This document shows, piece by piece, positions 12,901 to 26,033 of a stretch of 64,000 nt of DNA (position 1 is the first letter of the stretch; the number at the start of each line of letters is the position of its first letter). A program made the position numbers and the translations under genes. Origin of the DNA: Litomosoides sigmodontis (taxonomy: Eukaryota > Nematoda > Chromadorea > Rhabditida > Onchocercidae); contig OY718808.1 in NCBI GenBank assembly GCA_963070105.1, forward strand, positions 7,985,398 to 8,049,397, in the 5' to 3' direction. Below the pieces are notes generated by a model. The model ran no database searches. It saw nothing but the letters and a program-made list of their open reading frames with translations, and was not told where the DNA came from.

Positions 12901-15076
12901 TAAGTAAGAATCTGTCTAATTAAAATTTGTATAGTAAATGGTGAAAACTTTAGAATTTTAATTTTTTGTCTATTTACAATTGGTTGATTAGTGCAGCTGT
13001 GTCTCTGATTTAATGGAAGTGACCTCAAGACGAAACATTTAAAATAACTAACCAAAGTAACACGGGGAAAATTACCAGATTCCATCCATGACCTGCCAAA
13101 TAAGAGATCACGAAGTATATCAAGACCATAAATGGAATATTGATCAGTTTCCAAAAATTTATTCACTAATATCAAATTTGCCAATATATTGCTTACATAC
13201 ATCACTTTGGTAGCCTAAAAAAGAATAGCCCTAAGTGACCGACATTGTTTTGCAAAAATGCATCGTTGCACAACGTTGACCTGAGGTAGGAGGAGGAAGC
13301 GAAGAAGGAAAACTTTATGAATACCTTACCAAATAAAGGCCTGTAACATAACTTTCATAGTAACGCATATTTAAGCATTTTAGCACTCTATGTAACGTAT
13401 ATTGCGTTCGTGAAGTAGCTGCGTGCTGGTACCTGAAGTGAACAATTTTCGGAATTGCACAGCAAACTGTAGTACAAGACGGTTAAATAAGATGTGATAC
13501 TAACAACGGAAGGGATGGAAGGTCACTCAGGTCGAAGCCAGAATCTCTGGATGATTTAGGACCACAAATATATAACGACCTATCCTGTAGCATTTCTCAC
13601 GAGCATAGCTATCAATTAGTCTGATTAAGTCAAGCTAATAGGAGATGCAAGGGAATGACCTGAGAGCGGATTCAATGTGACGTGCAAGAGATTCAATGGT
13701 TCGCGTTCTATATTCTGTTTCGATGTTTTCTTTCTCTGTAGCCAGTTGAACAATATCATTCAACCGGATGCCTATAATATTTACTATTTCAGGAATTTCT
13801 CAGAACACTAGACGAATAATCCTAATTGCGCTCAACAGTCCACCCTATCCTTTCTTCGAAGACAGGAAGAATGGTAGAATTTAAAGCGTTCCGGTGAAAA
13901 AAACCATCAGAGCTTTGACTACAACACAACGTGTACTTTCTCATTTGGTCATTTAAAATGAAATTATTGAAGTTGAGCAGGTAAAACCGGACATTTCAAG
14001 GTTTTTCAGCTTCACTTCAAATTACCACTCTTTTAAGTGCTTCTATTGAATTTCCAGAAAGCTAAATGCGAGTGTTTTCAAAATCGCAACTGCATAAGAA
14101 GAATGAAGGTATGAGTGAAATTACCAGACTTGTCGCTCATTAGACGCCAGACGAGGCATGGAATGTAATAGAGAAAGGCTTGGATAAGAAGAAAAAATGG
14201 CACCCATTGATAATAAGATATCTGTCTATACTCCCGCCCTGCTGTATCCACTGGGATATCCTGAAAAATAGATCTAACTTGATTACCAATCAGTATAAAT
14301 CATTTTTGAACAATTCCTTTCAGGTAATGCTTCACTGATACGGAGTGGATGAACGAGTTATATAAGTTAAACTTTAATTTTTGGCGTGGAAATTCAAATT
14401 ACCAGGGAGAAATGACTTTAATGAATACCTGCTCGATAGGCACCCAATAGGTGTTTTGAGCCCAGCAGTACATTTCCGTATAAGCTTCCCATGAGCTTGT
14501 GAACTGTGCAGGCACCCAGCATTCTAGCGGTCGACCACCAAACTGCAACCTCTTCCATGCTTCACCACAGAATGCAAAGAAGCATGAAAAAAAAAGAAAA
14601 ACCCACAAATGATATTTTGACAGTCTCTGTCCTTTGATTTCAATGTAATCATCTGATATGGGACTAGTTGAAAAAGTTCAATTCCTTACTTAATTAAGAT
14701 TGCCTGATTAGGACAATACCCTCCCTCCCCCTCGCCCCCATGAAGCGTGGAAGCGTATCACAAATTCCCCCATTTACGAATGCACTTTATTAGCACAACT
14801 TCAGTATTGTCTCCAGCACTTAGCTCCATCTTTTCCCTGGAAACTGCTTGCTTCGTGCGACAATGAAGTTCGGAGAATGCCGTTGTTGATGTTGCTTTGG
14901 GTGCTGGAAGGTGCGCGAAGGTGTGAAGAAACGTCTCTCACCTGCTTGAAACTGACCAGGATGGCCATCATAATCAGGAAGGACGGAGTGTAAAAGTAAG
15001 ATAAGCGATCAACGAAGTCATCATCTTTACGATAGTGCAGGAATGATAAGGCGCTAAACATATTCTGCAGCATCAT
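9938..15076 (-). CDS. innexin (gap-junction channel subunit)
   Basis: Four-pass membrane protein of invertebrate gap junctions. Exons 5' to 3': 14942-15076, 14429-14542, 14125-14260, 13660-13771, 13330-13432, 13053-13214, 12827-12877, 12120-12244, 11527-11644, 11261-11409, 9938-10127; 464 residues. Diagnostic motifs: [12 protein letters not shown] after the start, [14 protein letters not shown] and CWAQNTYW in the first extracellular loop with its two cysteines, the innexin signature YYQWVPF at the start of TM2, [20 protein letters not shown] and [19 protein letters not shown] in the second extracellular loop with its two cysteines, and [12 protein letters not shown] near TM4. The C-terminal tail is hydrophilic. 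The seventh intron needs a GC donor. The start could be the Met at 15076, 15073 or 15061, and the frame stays open upstream. Which innexin paralogue it is cannot be settled here. Confidence 0.95.
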
Positions 15077-18000
15077 TGCGCCTACCTCTAATACTGCCGC
15101 AAGATGATAGCCTGTTCTTGGGCTTCGCTCACGTCCTAAACGAAGTTCAAAGCTGTTAGACTTTCATCAAATTAATTTTAATAATCTATTTTGGAATGTT
15201 CCGAGCAATCTAAACTTATCATATCAACGATAACTCTTCTATAATTCTCTTTATCTCAGTGTTCGCTTGCGTTTTAGCATTTGAATAATTCAATAAATGG
15301 AATTTCATGAATAGTAATTATATTGCACAAAATATCGATTTTCAGCAGACCTCAAATGACATCAAAATTTGTCCATCTAATCAGATATTGCTTATTTCAT
15401 TGTACATTGAGAATGAAATCAAATGAATCACATGAAATGATATCAAAAATGGAATGAAATCAAATGCTGCTGAGATAATGAATGATAGTGCAAAAACTGA
15501 AATTTGATCAAAATCTGTTAAAATTTGCTAGGTTTGCTAAATGACAGCATATACGACAGGCACTGTACAGTCCTTTGAGTGTTCCTTTTCTTGAATGTCT
15601 ACATTTACTGTTAGTAAATGCAAAGAACAATTACAATTTTTAATACAATACTACTTGTACCGCAACATTTCATCTAACACCATCGCAACTAAAGAGGGAA
15701 TGAGTGAAAACAATCGTTTGAAAGAAAACTTTTTCTTCTTTTTCCGGAAAACAAAGAGAGTCAAAAGGGAACTTACCAATTGTTTTACTAAACTTGCTAA
15801 TTGATAAAAATTCGAAATGGTTTATTTGACTCAAGTCGTAAAGTACTAGGCGAAAGAGTTCCAATGCTTATTCGATGACTACGTTGCATGTAGCAACAGT
15901 ATCACATGCATGATTATTCATCATCGATTTAGCAAGTAACATTAATACAAAATGAAAAACAGTTTTAAATGCTTAAAAATTAGTTAGCAATAACTTTTTA
16001 AATTTTGAAAGAAATCGTTTTTTAGTCGTTTAATCTAAATAAACATGACAAGAATATTTGGATGATTGAAAAGGATTTGTATTTCCACTAGTTATTTTAT
16101 ACAACAATATTAATCTGATAGAATAAATGGATACGAACGAGTGAGATTAGCTACTGTTGCTGCTGCTGCTACTGTAGTGGTAGTAGTGATGGAATATTAC
16201 AAACTAAAAAGATAATTAAAAACTGGCAAATATGAGTGAATCGCTGTCATCTTTCGAGAGAACGACGATTGCTCATAACAAACATAGGACATCTATGAGC
16301 TAAGCAGCTATTTTTTCTCGCTAGTAGTTATAGAATTGCACTTATTAATAATCAATTAGCTTGTTAAAAAAAATAAACTCGGTCGGCTATAAGCATCTTA
16401 GCTTGTAGCAAAAATCACATTCTTTTAAAGTGTAATAGAAAGGACCGTATGTTCAGTGAATTTTATAGTAATAAATTAATTAATCTTAGTCATATTCCTC
16501 AGAGATCATAGGTTGAGAAAGAGTTAAAAAGTATGAGAATGAAATGTGGAAAAATGATATTACTCCTATTGCGATTGTTTCATTATCTTCTCCTATCATT
16601 TAAAAAATGCAATATCAAAATCATAAGAATTTTAACGCAATCAACTTTTTAAATTGAATTTGTCAAGTGTTGATCACTTCTCATTGTTATGTCTTTAAAC
16701 AGATATTTTCCAATTTAGCATTCAGAAGCTGGAAATTTCGGTAACGTGAAATTACTACACATAACAGACAAGATGCATTTATTAGATTTCTCATTCGTTT
16801 CGCAGTAAACGTCCACGCTACTTCAAAATGTTTAAATCTTAGCTGTTGTCCAGAAAAAAGCAATTCATCATACTTGCATAGCGTAATGCATGCATATCGT
16901 TCTCAGTAATTTTTCGAACGTGGATGAATGCAAGTAATTTATTTGCAACGATATGTGAGGAACACGTAAGGTATAAGCTGAAAAAAAATTGTGAAAAAAA
17001 AATTATTAGAGATAAGAGGTTTAAGAGGTGGAAATTTATCAGAAATCAATGAGAAAGAGGAAAATGCGAAAAATCGAGGAATGATTCAGGTATGACTCGA
17101 AGCGAACTCATATATTATGGTTCCATGAGAATCTTGCTGCTGTTGTTCGATAAATGTTAAAGCAAACTCACTTCGGGAATACATCTGTTTTGAAATTTGC
17201 CATCGCCAATATTCGCCCTCTCAACTTTTCGCCTCATTCAGCGCCACCAATAGGGAGCGGTAGCGTACATTACATTGCCATCATTGTCATTGCTTCCATT
17301 TTAAGACAAATCATCATATCCGGTTCTTCTCCTGTTCTTCCGAAGAGGTAAAGTTTTACGGAGCTGTTATGATAGTTATGAGAGAGAAACACAGATAGCA
17401 GCACGATGAACTGTAACAAAAGTGAGCATTAATGTGTCATGACGACAGGCCAAGATAATAGTGTTATTTCACTTCTGCAATAATTTAAATTTTAATTTCA
17501 AATAATTGAAATTTTACGCAATAACACAACAAGTTATTGCTTTTCTCAATGGAAAATTAGGCGTTAGCTCTCCCATCATTAGCAAAGAAAAAAAAGAGCA
17601 AAAGTAAGACAGAATAATTAATAATTAATCTGGCGAGATTTCTAATAAATGTGCAAAATTGGGAAGGAATTTAAGTTTTAATAGGAAGAAAGCCAAGTTC
17701 CTTAGCTTGCATGTACATTACACAAAAAATATTTCCAGTAAAAAGATTAATTATTCTAATATTTCTCTCGTTAAATCGATGAGGTGTTTTCACTTATAGG
17801 AACAAATGTAGAAATTGTACAGAAAAGATTAGATTTCAAATTCATTCACTTTCATTACGTTTATTAGATTGTAAGTAATTTAATAATAGTGTCATGCAAT
17901 TGTTGCTGCATTTGATCTTTAAAATTTTTTTTAACCGATTCATTCGCAGATGGAATTCACTCTCCTAAAGACTAACTAAACTACAGGTCTTTAATGGCTG

Positions 18001-20502
18001 AATTTTAAAAACGAAACGATTTAATTCTATCAATCCATACAAAATCATTTTAATGTTTGTTAAGATACATTGATAAGTCTGTAGAACTAATTCAGAAGAT
18101 ATCATCGCTCTCTCTCTCTCTTTGCCTTTCTATTCCTCCTTTTGTCATTCTTTCACTTCAACTATTTTTGAAAAAAAATTAACCACACAGTGAAATTGAG
18201 TAAATTGAGTTAATTCATAAGGAATTGTTTTTGAGTGAAAGCAATACAACTTTAGCAACGCTTCGCTTACCAAACATCCCCTCTTTTGTTCAATAAAAAA
18301 ATCTCCCACTTTAATTAATTCAATTAAAGTGAATAAAGAATGTTTATTAAGTTGCTATTGCTTTAACTTGATCATGCTTATCCTAATTTTAAATCTCTAT
18401 AGGATAGTCTCTCCACAAATACCTTAGATATTTTAAATGACTGTTTAGAGAAGGATAGTACTTGACAGTTATTATCGGACATTTTTTTTATCGAAGTGAA
18501 GCTAAATAGATTAATAATGTCTCTTCTCAAATTGTGTGAACCATTCTTTCTACGGCAATTTGCTATGAACGAATTTATTAGCACTCTGCAAGAAGCGCAA
18601 ACGTTTCATTTGATAGATGAAAACGATGTTCTATTGTTAGACAAAGTATCATAAAAATTGTAATCTGTGGAAAAATCAGGCATGGAAAAAATATGAGTGG
18701 AAGAGGAAGAAGCCTTGTGGAAGGTAAAACAACGCAAATTGACAATTTCACTCTTTGTGACTGAATTAGAAAGTTTGCGGATGAAAGAGAACTGCGAAAA
18801 AAAAACCGCACCACTCTCTTCTCATAATTTTGTGATAACAACTAATTATAATTTCGTCATAATTTGTAAGCTGAAACATCATTTTTATAAAACGAATTGA
18901 TTAGAAGCGATGTTAGAGGCAATAAAATACTGTAATTTGGCAATTTTTAATTTAATGTCATTCCAAAATTAGTAAATTACTAATATAAATGTTTGCTTCA
19001 TAGGATAATTATTAGTGAAAATTGGAGGAAAACAAAAAGCGGTGGAAAGTGAAATAAAATTAAACATGTAAAAGCGATTGTGGTTGCCATGACGGGAAAT
19101 ACCTCAAATATAAAATGAAATTTATACTGAAATGTTGATGCGAATGCTAAGAAATCTATGCTAAATTAATTCAAGTACTCAGGCAGTGAGTCACTGCAAC
19201 TGCAAGCACAAGAATTTGCTTCCCCTTTTGCTCACGTCGATGGAGCAATTTAAAACTTGAACGCTCTCTTAGTTATTTCCGTGTACTAATTTTTAAACAA
19301 AATTTAATTAATACATCTAAGTCATCTATTGCATATGTTTCCTATCGTGTAATTTTAATAAGTTAAATCTTCTCGAATTGCCCTTCCACTCCACTCGCCT
19401 TCATCCCTGTCTCTCACATTCCCTCACTTAATATCCTCTTCGAGGTGAGCATTTTCAATTCCAACAACAACAACGAACACAAATCCAAATATGCTACTTA
19501 TATTTATATATTATATTAATTAATACATTTCTACCATATTTTTGTATACGAAAAATACATTTAATGAGTGGAAAGATCGTCTGTAACACAATGAATTCCC
19601 ATTTCGCCCAGGAAATTCAGCTAAAACAAAAAGCTATATTTTATGTTTTTTTTAAGGTGCTATGAATGCGTGTGACGAAAAGCTAACAAACAACTTTTGC
19701 TGAGGAAAAAAATTGAGCGAAATTAAATAAATTAAAAAAGGAGGCTATTTAAATGCCAAGCCATTAGAACGAGCAGTTTATGATAAACGTTTCCTAAACT
19801 AGTGTCCGTTATAATTCTTTGTTGACACTGAACAGACTCGCTGTCAGCAAAGGAGAGTTTCTCTCGCATAAATTAGTTTTCCATTTCGCATATTAATTAT
19901 CTTAAATAGTTTATAGTATATCTGAGAAAATTTTTGAAATAAAAGTTTAACCTATCATTGTGCTCATTTACAGGTTATGCAAATCAAGCCAAACTGATTG
20001 ATGTCATAACTAATTTTTGTATTTCATAAATATTAATTATGCGCATAAATTATCGTAAGCGAGGAAAGCTACAGCAGCTCGTTCTAAGTTTCTGTAAAAT
20101 AATCTTATATATATGAAAAAGCTAAGCTAATCAAATTAACCAAAACAATCAAAGAAAACCCAATTTTTTAACTAAAAAGACCAAAAAGACTAAAAAAAAT
20201 CACTCTTATAAACTTTATCAAAAAAACTACAAAAGGCGGAGTTGCAAAAATCACTCTACAAGAAATTTCAATTAAATTAAAAAACGTTTTTTCTCTGGGA
20301 TTGAAATCGACGATAATTAGGGCTTTTATTTAGTAAGTAAAATGCGTCAAAATACTCATGCATATCACTTCTTCCAAAAAGCATCCAATTTTGAAGAATC
20401 GTTCCGTTAAACTGAAATGCCTCCGGTCACATTCCGAACGCCACATTAGACAACAAATGTTTGCGTTAATATAATGCAAAAGAAAGAAGGCAAAGAAAAA
20501 GG

Positions 20503-20555
20503 TGAGAAGAGACAGATAGAGAGAGAGGATGAGAGAAGGAGAGAGAGAGCGAAAG
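20503..20555. repeat. imperfect GA/purine microsatellite
   Basis: Almost uninterrupted purine run of GAGAGA with GGA and GATA interruptions. It creates Arg/Glu or Leu/Ser-rich shadow ORFs that should not be annotated as genes. Confidence 0.9.
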
Positions 20556-21446
20556 AATTATTTATAAGTTTTATAAATTCAATTCTGATTTTCATAGAAA
20601 TTTTGAGTTACTGTAAGAATATTTTACATTTATTGAATTACTTCCTTCGTATATTCGACTAATTTCATTTCATATTATCGTACGTACTACTTGCAAATAT
20701 CTCCTACAAGCATTTTAACGGCAATAACAAAGTAAAATTAACTCGTTCTAAGTGGTAGCAGAATTAACAGATCGGTCGATATGAAGCAATGAAGAAGATT
20801 GATTTACGCTAATTGCCTGAAATAGTTCCCAGGCATTGTGACATTTGCTCAATTAAATATCAAGTTTAAGAGTGAATGGTAAAATTACAGGTAAAAGTGA
20901 TGATAGATGTGAATGCATCTCAAAAATAGATACTTCTAGAATAACAAGTAATTTAAAATCTTCGAATTCATTAAGAAAAAATCGACTTAAGCTAAAAAAA
21001 CGAAAAACCATAGCAAAGTGTAATGCTTAAAATTGAGCAAGTTTAATCTCATTTTTAGCATAATTTGACACTAAGCTTTCTCACTCAAATATTTCACTTC
21101 AGCTTAATGTTATTATTTTTATTTTTTCTTAACTTTAAATTAATGTATACTTTTATCAAATGAACTTTGCGGTGTAAGCTGTAGCGCAGTGAATGATTAA
21201 ATTCGTTTATTGTACGTACAAAAGAAAATTTCGAGTGAATTTCTGTGTATGAAGCAATTAGATATTTGGTTTAATGAGTGGAAGAAAGAAGAGACTTTGC
21301 ATTTTTCACGTATTGTCAAACAAACCATTTATAAGCTAATAATTATTGCAAAAGATTGGATGACGAGTGGCAGGATGGAAATTAGCACCGTTGAGGAACT
21401 ATGGAAAGGAAATTAGTATTGCTGAGGAATGAAATGAGAAAAAAAT

Positions 21447-21494
21447 GAGAAGGAGCGAGAAAGAGAGGGAGAGAGGGAGGGAGGGAGAGGGAAG
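21447..21494. repeat. imperfect GA/GGGA microsatellite
   Basis: Purine tract shifting from GAGA to GGGA units, on the same strand sense as the tract near 20.5 kb. Confidence 0.9.
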
Positions 21495-22245
21495 TTTTAT
21501 ATTAAACCTACTTATATCACAATTTAGTTAACTAAAATGAAAAAAGTTTGTCTTTAACTTGCGGAGAAAATTTTTTATTTAAAAATTTAAAAAAATAATG
21601 AGAAAAGAGAAGGTCAAAGAAAACGAACAAAAAGTAAAATGCAGTGATTTCACATAGTTTAAAAAACACTTGAATCATGAAGAATTTTCATTTTAAACAT
21701 TACGGCTGTTTCTAAGGAACACAAACTGTTCTACAAGGTAACAATTCATTTTGAAGTTGAAAGAAGGTAAGAGTAATGCGCTGAGTGATGAATTTATAGC
21801 ATTGATAATTAATTTAATTAGTTAATTTAATAATGATATCTGTGAGGAAGTATGTTGTTGCCGTTCAATAACGACTCTTTCGCAATTTCTTCAAGCAATC
21901 AACCCATTCGATAACACTATGATTAGTTCATTCCTGAGTAAGTTCATTTCAGATAAGCGAGAGTTGCAAAAAAGAAATTCTAATTTAAAAGAATTTTGAA
22001 CATTCTCTGAATTACAAATGCCCAGATAATTCTCTTTCCTATATTTAAATTTTTATGAAATTTGCAATCGAAATATTGCATTGAATCTGAAAATGGGCTA
22101 TGCAGATGATTGAGCAATGTTTCGGAAACTATAACTAATAATTAATGAAGCTTTCATTTTCAAATTGAAAAATTTTTCCATTTAAAAAATTTAAATTTTA
22201 TGAAAAAAATATGTTTGCCTCATTTTATATTAGCATTAACTAAAT

Positions 22246-22960
22246 TTAATTATTAATGAGAAGAACGGAGCAATCTGATGTTGCAGCAGTAGCAGTAGTA
22301 ACAGCAACCACTTTGGTCTGCTTTTTTTCCCCTGTAGAAAGGTTTTGGAAATAAACATCCAGAAATTCATCCTTCTTCAAGGAGTTATTCGAATTGTTGG
22401 ACTGTTTGGCAACAAAGGAAACTTCCCATTGGAACTTTTCAATCAATCAAATGCGCTAATAAAGTGAGGATGCTTGAGACGATTTGCAATTTAAATTAAT
22501 AGTCTTTGTTAGTGGCTTACTAAATTTCACTGTTGCTATTCAAATTTGATATGCCATTTTTAAAATGAGTTTTTGACGTCAAATTCACCATTTGTGTTAA
22601 AAAAGTAGTGAATGAATGATAATAGTTATTTAAGTTGTACATGCGTCATAGTGTAAAAATGACGTTTTTCTCATCTAGCACGTAGAATAATTTTTTAGCG
22701 CAAAAATTTAAAAAAGAAATAGAATAAACTAGTTAGAAATTTATTACATTTTTGCCAATGAAAATTTCAGGAGAAAGTAGGATAACCTGGGTGGTATAGC
22801 CGGGAAAATAGTAACCTTTGTTGAGTGTTATTAAGCCTAATGGAAGTTCCTCGAGAGTTATTGAGGATGATGGAATGGATTTGGTCTGAAAAGGAAAGAG
22901 AGCCTCTCTATAGAATGTCTTAATGGTTTCGCATTGCAATATCCATTGATTATGAAACAA
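22246..22960 (-). other. two unassigned protein-like ORFs
   Basis: 22733-22960 encodes a 75-residue ORF including SSITLEELPLGLITLNKGYY and a possible donor (AAT|GTAATA) near its end. 22246-22446 encodes a ~64-residue ORF that starts after an in-frame stop with a polar KQSNNSNNSLKKDEFLDVYF segment. Composition is more protein-like than neighbouring shadows, but I could not join them in phase or recognise a family. They may be remnants of a gene or chance ORFs. Confidence 0.2.
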
Positions 22961-23056
22961 TGAAGTGACAAGTATGTCTCAGAGATGAAAGGAAACAAGC
23001 GCTCTTCCACCCCACTGTGGTTCTGAATTTTTCTCACTTTTGTGTTTCATACATAA

Positions 23057-23326
23057 GCTACTGATGAGAAAGGCTCAGATGATAGCGATAATGAGCTTGA
23101 TAATGATGATGATGATGGTGATAGTGTTGTAGCAGAAGCTATAAAATATCGTAGCAAAACTTTTCCTCAACTTCATCTTTCATTTAAAAAAGCTTTAGTT
23201 AAAATTCCATTGGTTCAATGTATTTATTGCTTCACTCATCACGAACATGAGAAATTCTACTGTTTCGAATTTTCAGCCGCTAAACCTCATTTAATAGCAA
23301 AAAAAGACCAAAATAAGGAGGAGTAA
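23057..23326 (+). other. isolated 89-codon open frame with coding character
   Basis: Open frame beginning just after a TAA and ending at TAA 23324-23326, with no ATG at its start. It has an acidic Asp-rich start over a GAT repeat, then KYRSKTFPQLHLSFKKALVK, a CIYC pair followed by histidines, and a Lys-rich end. The acidic-basic layout and Cys/His cluster look like the 3' exon of a nuclear protein, but I found no upstream exons and recognise no family. It could be a relic exon. An AAG just before 23058 is the only possible acceptor, and it is weak. Confidence 0.3.
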
Positions 23327-26033
23327 ATTCGAGCGATCCTTTTTTTGTTAGCTACAAGTGATAGCGACATTTGACACACTGAAAGTTCGAAATGGTACAT
23401 AAAGCAGCTAAGATAATCAATCTAAGCATGTAATGCATTCGTCGTTTCTTCTTTGTAATACGCGTTTCCTATCTCTTCTAATCCGTTTGAAAAATTTCGT
23501 AATTTATCTGTCACATGCGCAAAGCAAAAATCAAAAGTAAATTACAGCCTTGCGAAGTGGAGCACTTCACTTTTCACGTTTTGCTTATAAGCTATTTTGT
23601 CAATAATTTTTCATCGCTAACACAATTAATTTCCTATCATGCTGTTTCAGCGGTATTTTGCTTTGTGGTTCGCTTTAATAAGATAATTTTAGGAAGAGTG
23701 TTTACAATCAAAAATTTTCTAATACGGTGAGGAAAGGAATTATGGGATGCAAAAATGAACTCTTACGCATTTAATACACTAACCTACTTGTGCATGGAGC
23801 CGAAAGTGAGCGAAAATTGTTTCATTGAAATTTTGAATCGTAAAGAGGAAGGTAAGTTGTATTTCACCGTGCTAAAAAAAAATGAAATGATAATTTATTA
23901 TCATTTTTCTCATTTTGTACTTCCAACAATTCTGTGATCTGCAGGAGAAATACTTGAGTTTAATGTAAATCCTTAGAAATTATATGCCAAGGAGTTACTC
24001 TAACTTTCAAGGAGTTTTTTTTGACTGTTCAATGATGCGTACTAACTTACTCTGTAACATAACCGATAAGTTACTAGTAGTGGCAATTCAGTGACTTCAA
24101 TTACTACCAATTATTCTTAATACCACAATGCTTGTTGTCCTCAAAAATTTTATGAAATAGAGCAGATCAGGCACAAATCAGAAGGGAATAGATTAATTCA
24201 TGAAGGAATAAATTCGATTATGAAATGAGTCATTGTTCATCCTATCCATAAAATAAACGATAATTGAAATAACTATGCGATGAATGCGTATAATTGTTAT
24301 TGCACTTTGCTTATTTTATACTCCCTCAGGTTTTACTCACTTTATGAGTTTACGAGTAATTCCAGTAATTTGATGCACACGCATCTATCTTGTGATTCAC
24401 CCACTTTCTTTACTTTACTTCACTTACATTACTCCACTTACCTTACTTGCTTCCCTTCACCTCCTTTATATTCATTTATCGTATTATTTTATTCTTGAAG
24501 CGAGCATCGGCTAAAAAGGGACATACATAAGCAATCCATGATGAGTCGTGGATTGCTGAATGTTGTAGGGAGAGAGAGTGAAGAAAAGCAGTAGGTTATC
24601 ATGATTTCCTTCACCTGTTAATTAATTTACTTACTTTTCTCGCGTATGAAAGATTTCCTCCTGGTCATTTGTTTTATTGAAGTGTTTGTTTATTGGTCAT
24701 TTGTTTTATTGAAGGTAAGAGAAGATAAAAAAAAAACCGGCACGCTTTCACCACATTAGTATCTTCGGAAGCAATGTATGATTATCTAGCAGTACATGTA
24801 ATTTACTGTTAACACTGCTTAACATCTTCATGGTTCTTTTTCCGTTTCAAAACAATTTTACACATCCAACTCTGTTTTCTCGACTATCACTAACCGAAAC
24901 ACACATCAAACAATTTCAACCACAAGCAGGTGCACTTCATTACAAACAGATCAAAATTCATTAAAAAATGTAGCCGAGTTATTTTAAATAATAGTTATGC
25001 TCGATGACATGAGCAATCAAGTACCGGTCTTCCATTATCGCTTGTTCATTTTACTCTCTTCATCATAACAGTTTTAGTAAACGCTAGTAAGCAGCACCAT
25101 ATGCGGAGACAAATTTAAAACCTCTCTCTCCATTGTCACAAACATCGACATATGCTTTCAAATCAGAAATTTTAATCCTTCAATTACATTTTAATGAACA
25201 GTATTGGAGTACAGTTGTTAAGAGGTCTCAAAATATTTTGACAACACAGAGAAGAAAGAAACGAAACTTCATATATGTGATGCTCAGAAGTTAAAAGCCA
25301 ATCTCATACACGTGGATAAGATCAAAAGCGATAAAGTTCTCATCATATTTTAGTGACAACGAAAATGGGCACTTTAGTTTTCTTATGCAATCAGCAAAGC
25401 ACGAACAACGAAAAAAATAAAAATAAGCACAGACCTGAGAAAACATCCAAAATCCACTCAACAAAATTAAGGTAAATTAAACACTTTAGACAAAAAAAAA
25501 ATCACAAATACAACGCTCCCCAAAAACTTTTTATGTTAAGAAACGATACCGTTGATGACATTTCCTCTATCATCACATTTCCTCTATCTTTGCAACAAAG
25601 TTAGCCGATTTAATCCTACTCATAGTGAACTGAATGGATATCGATGACGAAGCGATTTCTGCTAATATTTTCACAATTCAATCAGATGCACTCCCGTAAT
25701 GCTGTGAGATTAAAATGACGAATTAATCGTCTTAACACAATAAAGATACATGAACTGCAAGCAGTCACCAGTACTTCCTTTTTCTGATTTTCATAAATCA
25801 TTTCAGTTTTTCTTTCATAAATTAGTTCAAGTAATTTTTCCGGCTCATTTGTGATTTCGATGGAATAAGTTGATACTTTATTTGTAGAACCTTGAAACCT
25901 GACCATTAAATGAAACAAGGTGATCACACCATATAAATGTGGTACTGATTAGAAACCTTAATGAGATTCATATTTTACGGAAAAAATCTAATCGATGTTA
26001 ATTCGCCGTAGAACGTCTGTATCAAACCATCTT
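23327..26033. other. intergenic region 3' of the KANSL3 homologue
   Basis: No exon chain recognised. It contains a pyrimidine-rich CTTA/ACTT imperfect repeat near 24400-24470 and, on the minus strand, a TTTATT (AATAAA in the KANSL3 sense) at 25877-25882 that could be the KANSL3 poly(A) signal, about 150 bases past its stop. Confidence 0.5.
24662..24714. repeat. 21-bp perfect direct repeat
   Basis: TGGTCATTTGTTTTATTGAA(G) occurs at 24662-24682 and again at 24694-24714, with 11 bases between the copies. Local tandem duplication in non-coding DNA. Confidence 0.85.

Larger units (their letters stand above)
15077..23056. other. long gene-poor region upstream of the innexin
   Basis: AT-rich DNA dominated by A/T homopolymers. 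I see no exon chain on either strand, no tRNA-like T-arm and no transposase. Short ORFs occur but lack domain similarity. The best two are on the minus strand at 22246-22446 and 22733-22960. It also holds two GA-rich tracts, annotated separately. Being directly 5' of the innexin, it may include distal regulatory sequence; that is inference. Confidence 0.5.

Noticed and set aside
25682..25927. 81-codon minus ORF after the KANSL3 stop
   Set aside because: Begins beyond the stop codon and spans the likely poly(A) signal; no in-phase splice from the last KANSL3 exons was found.
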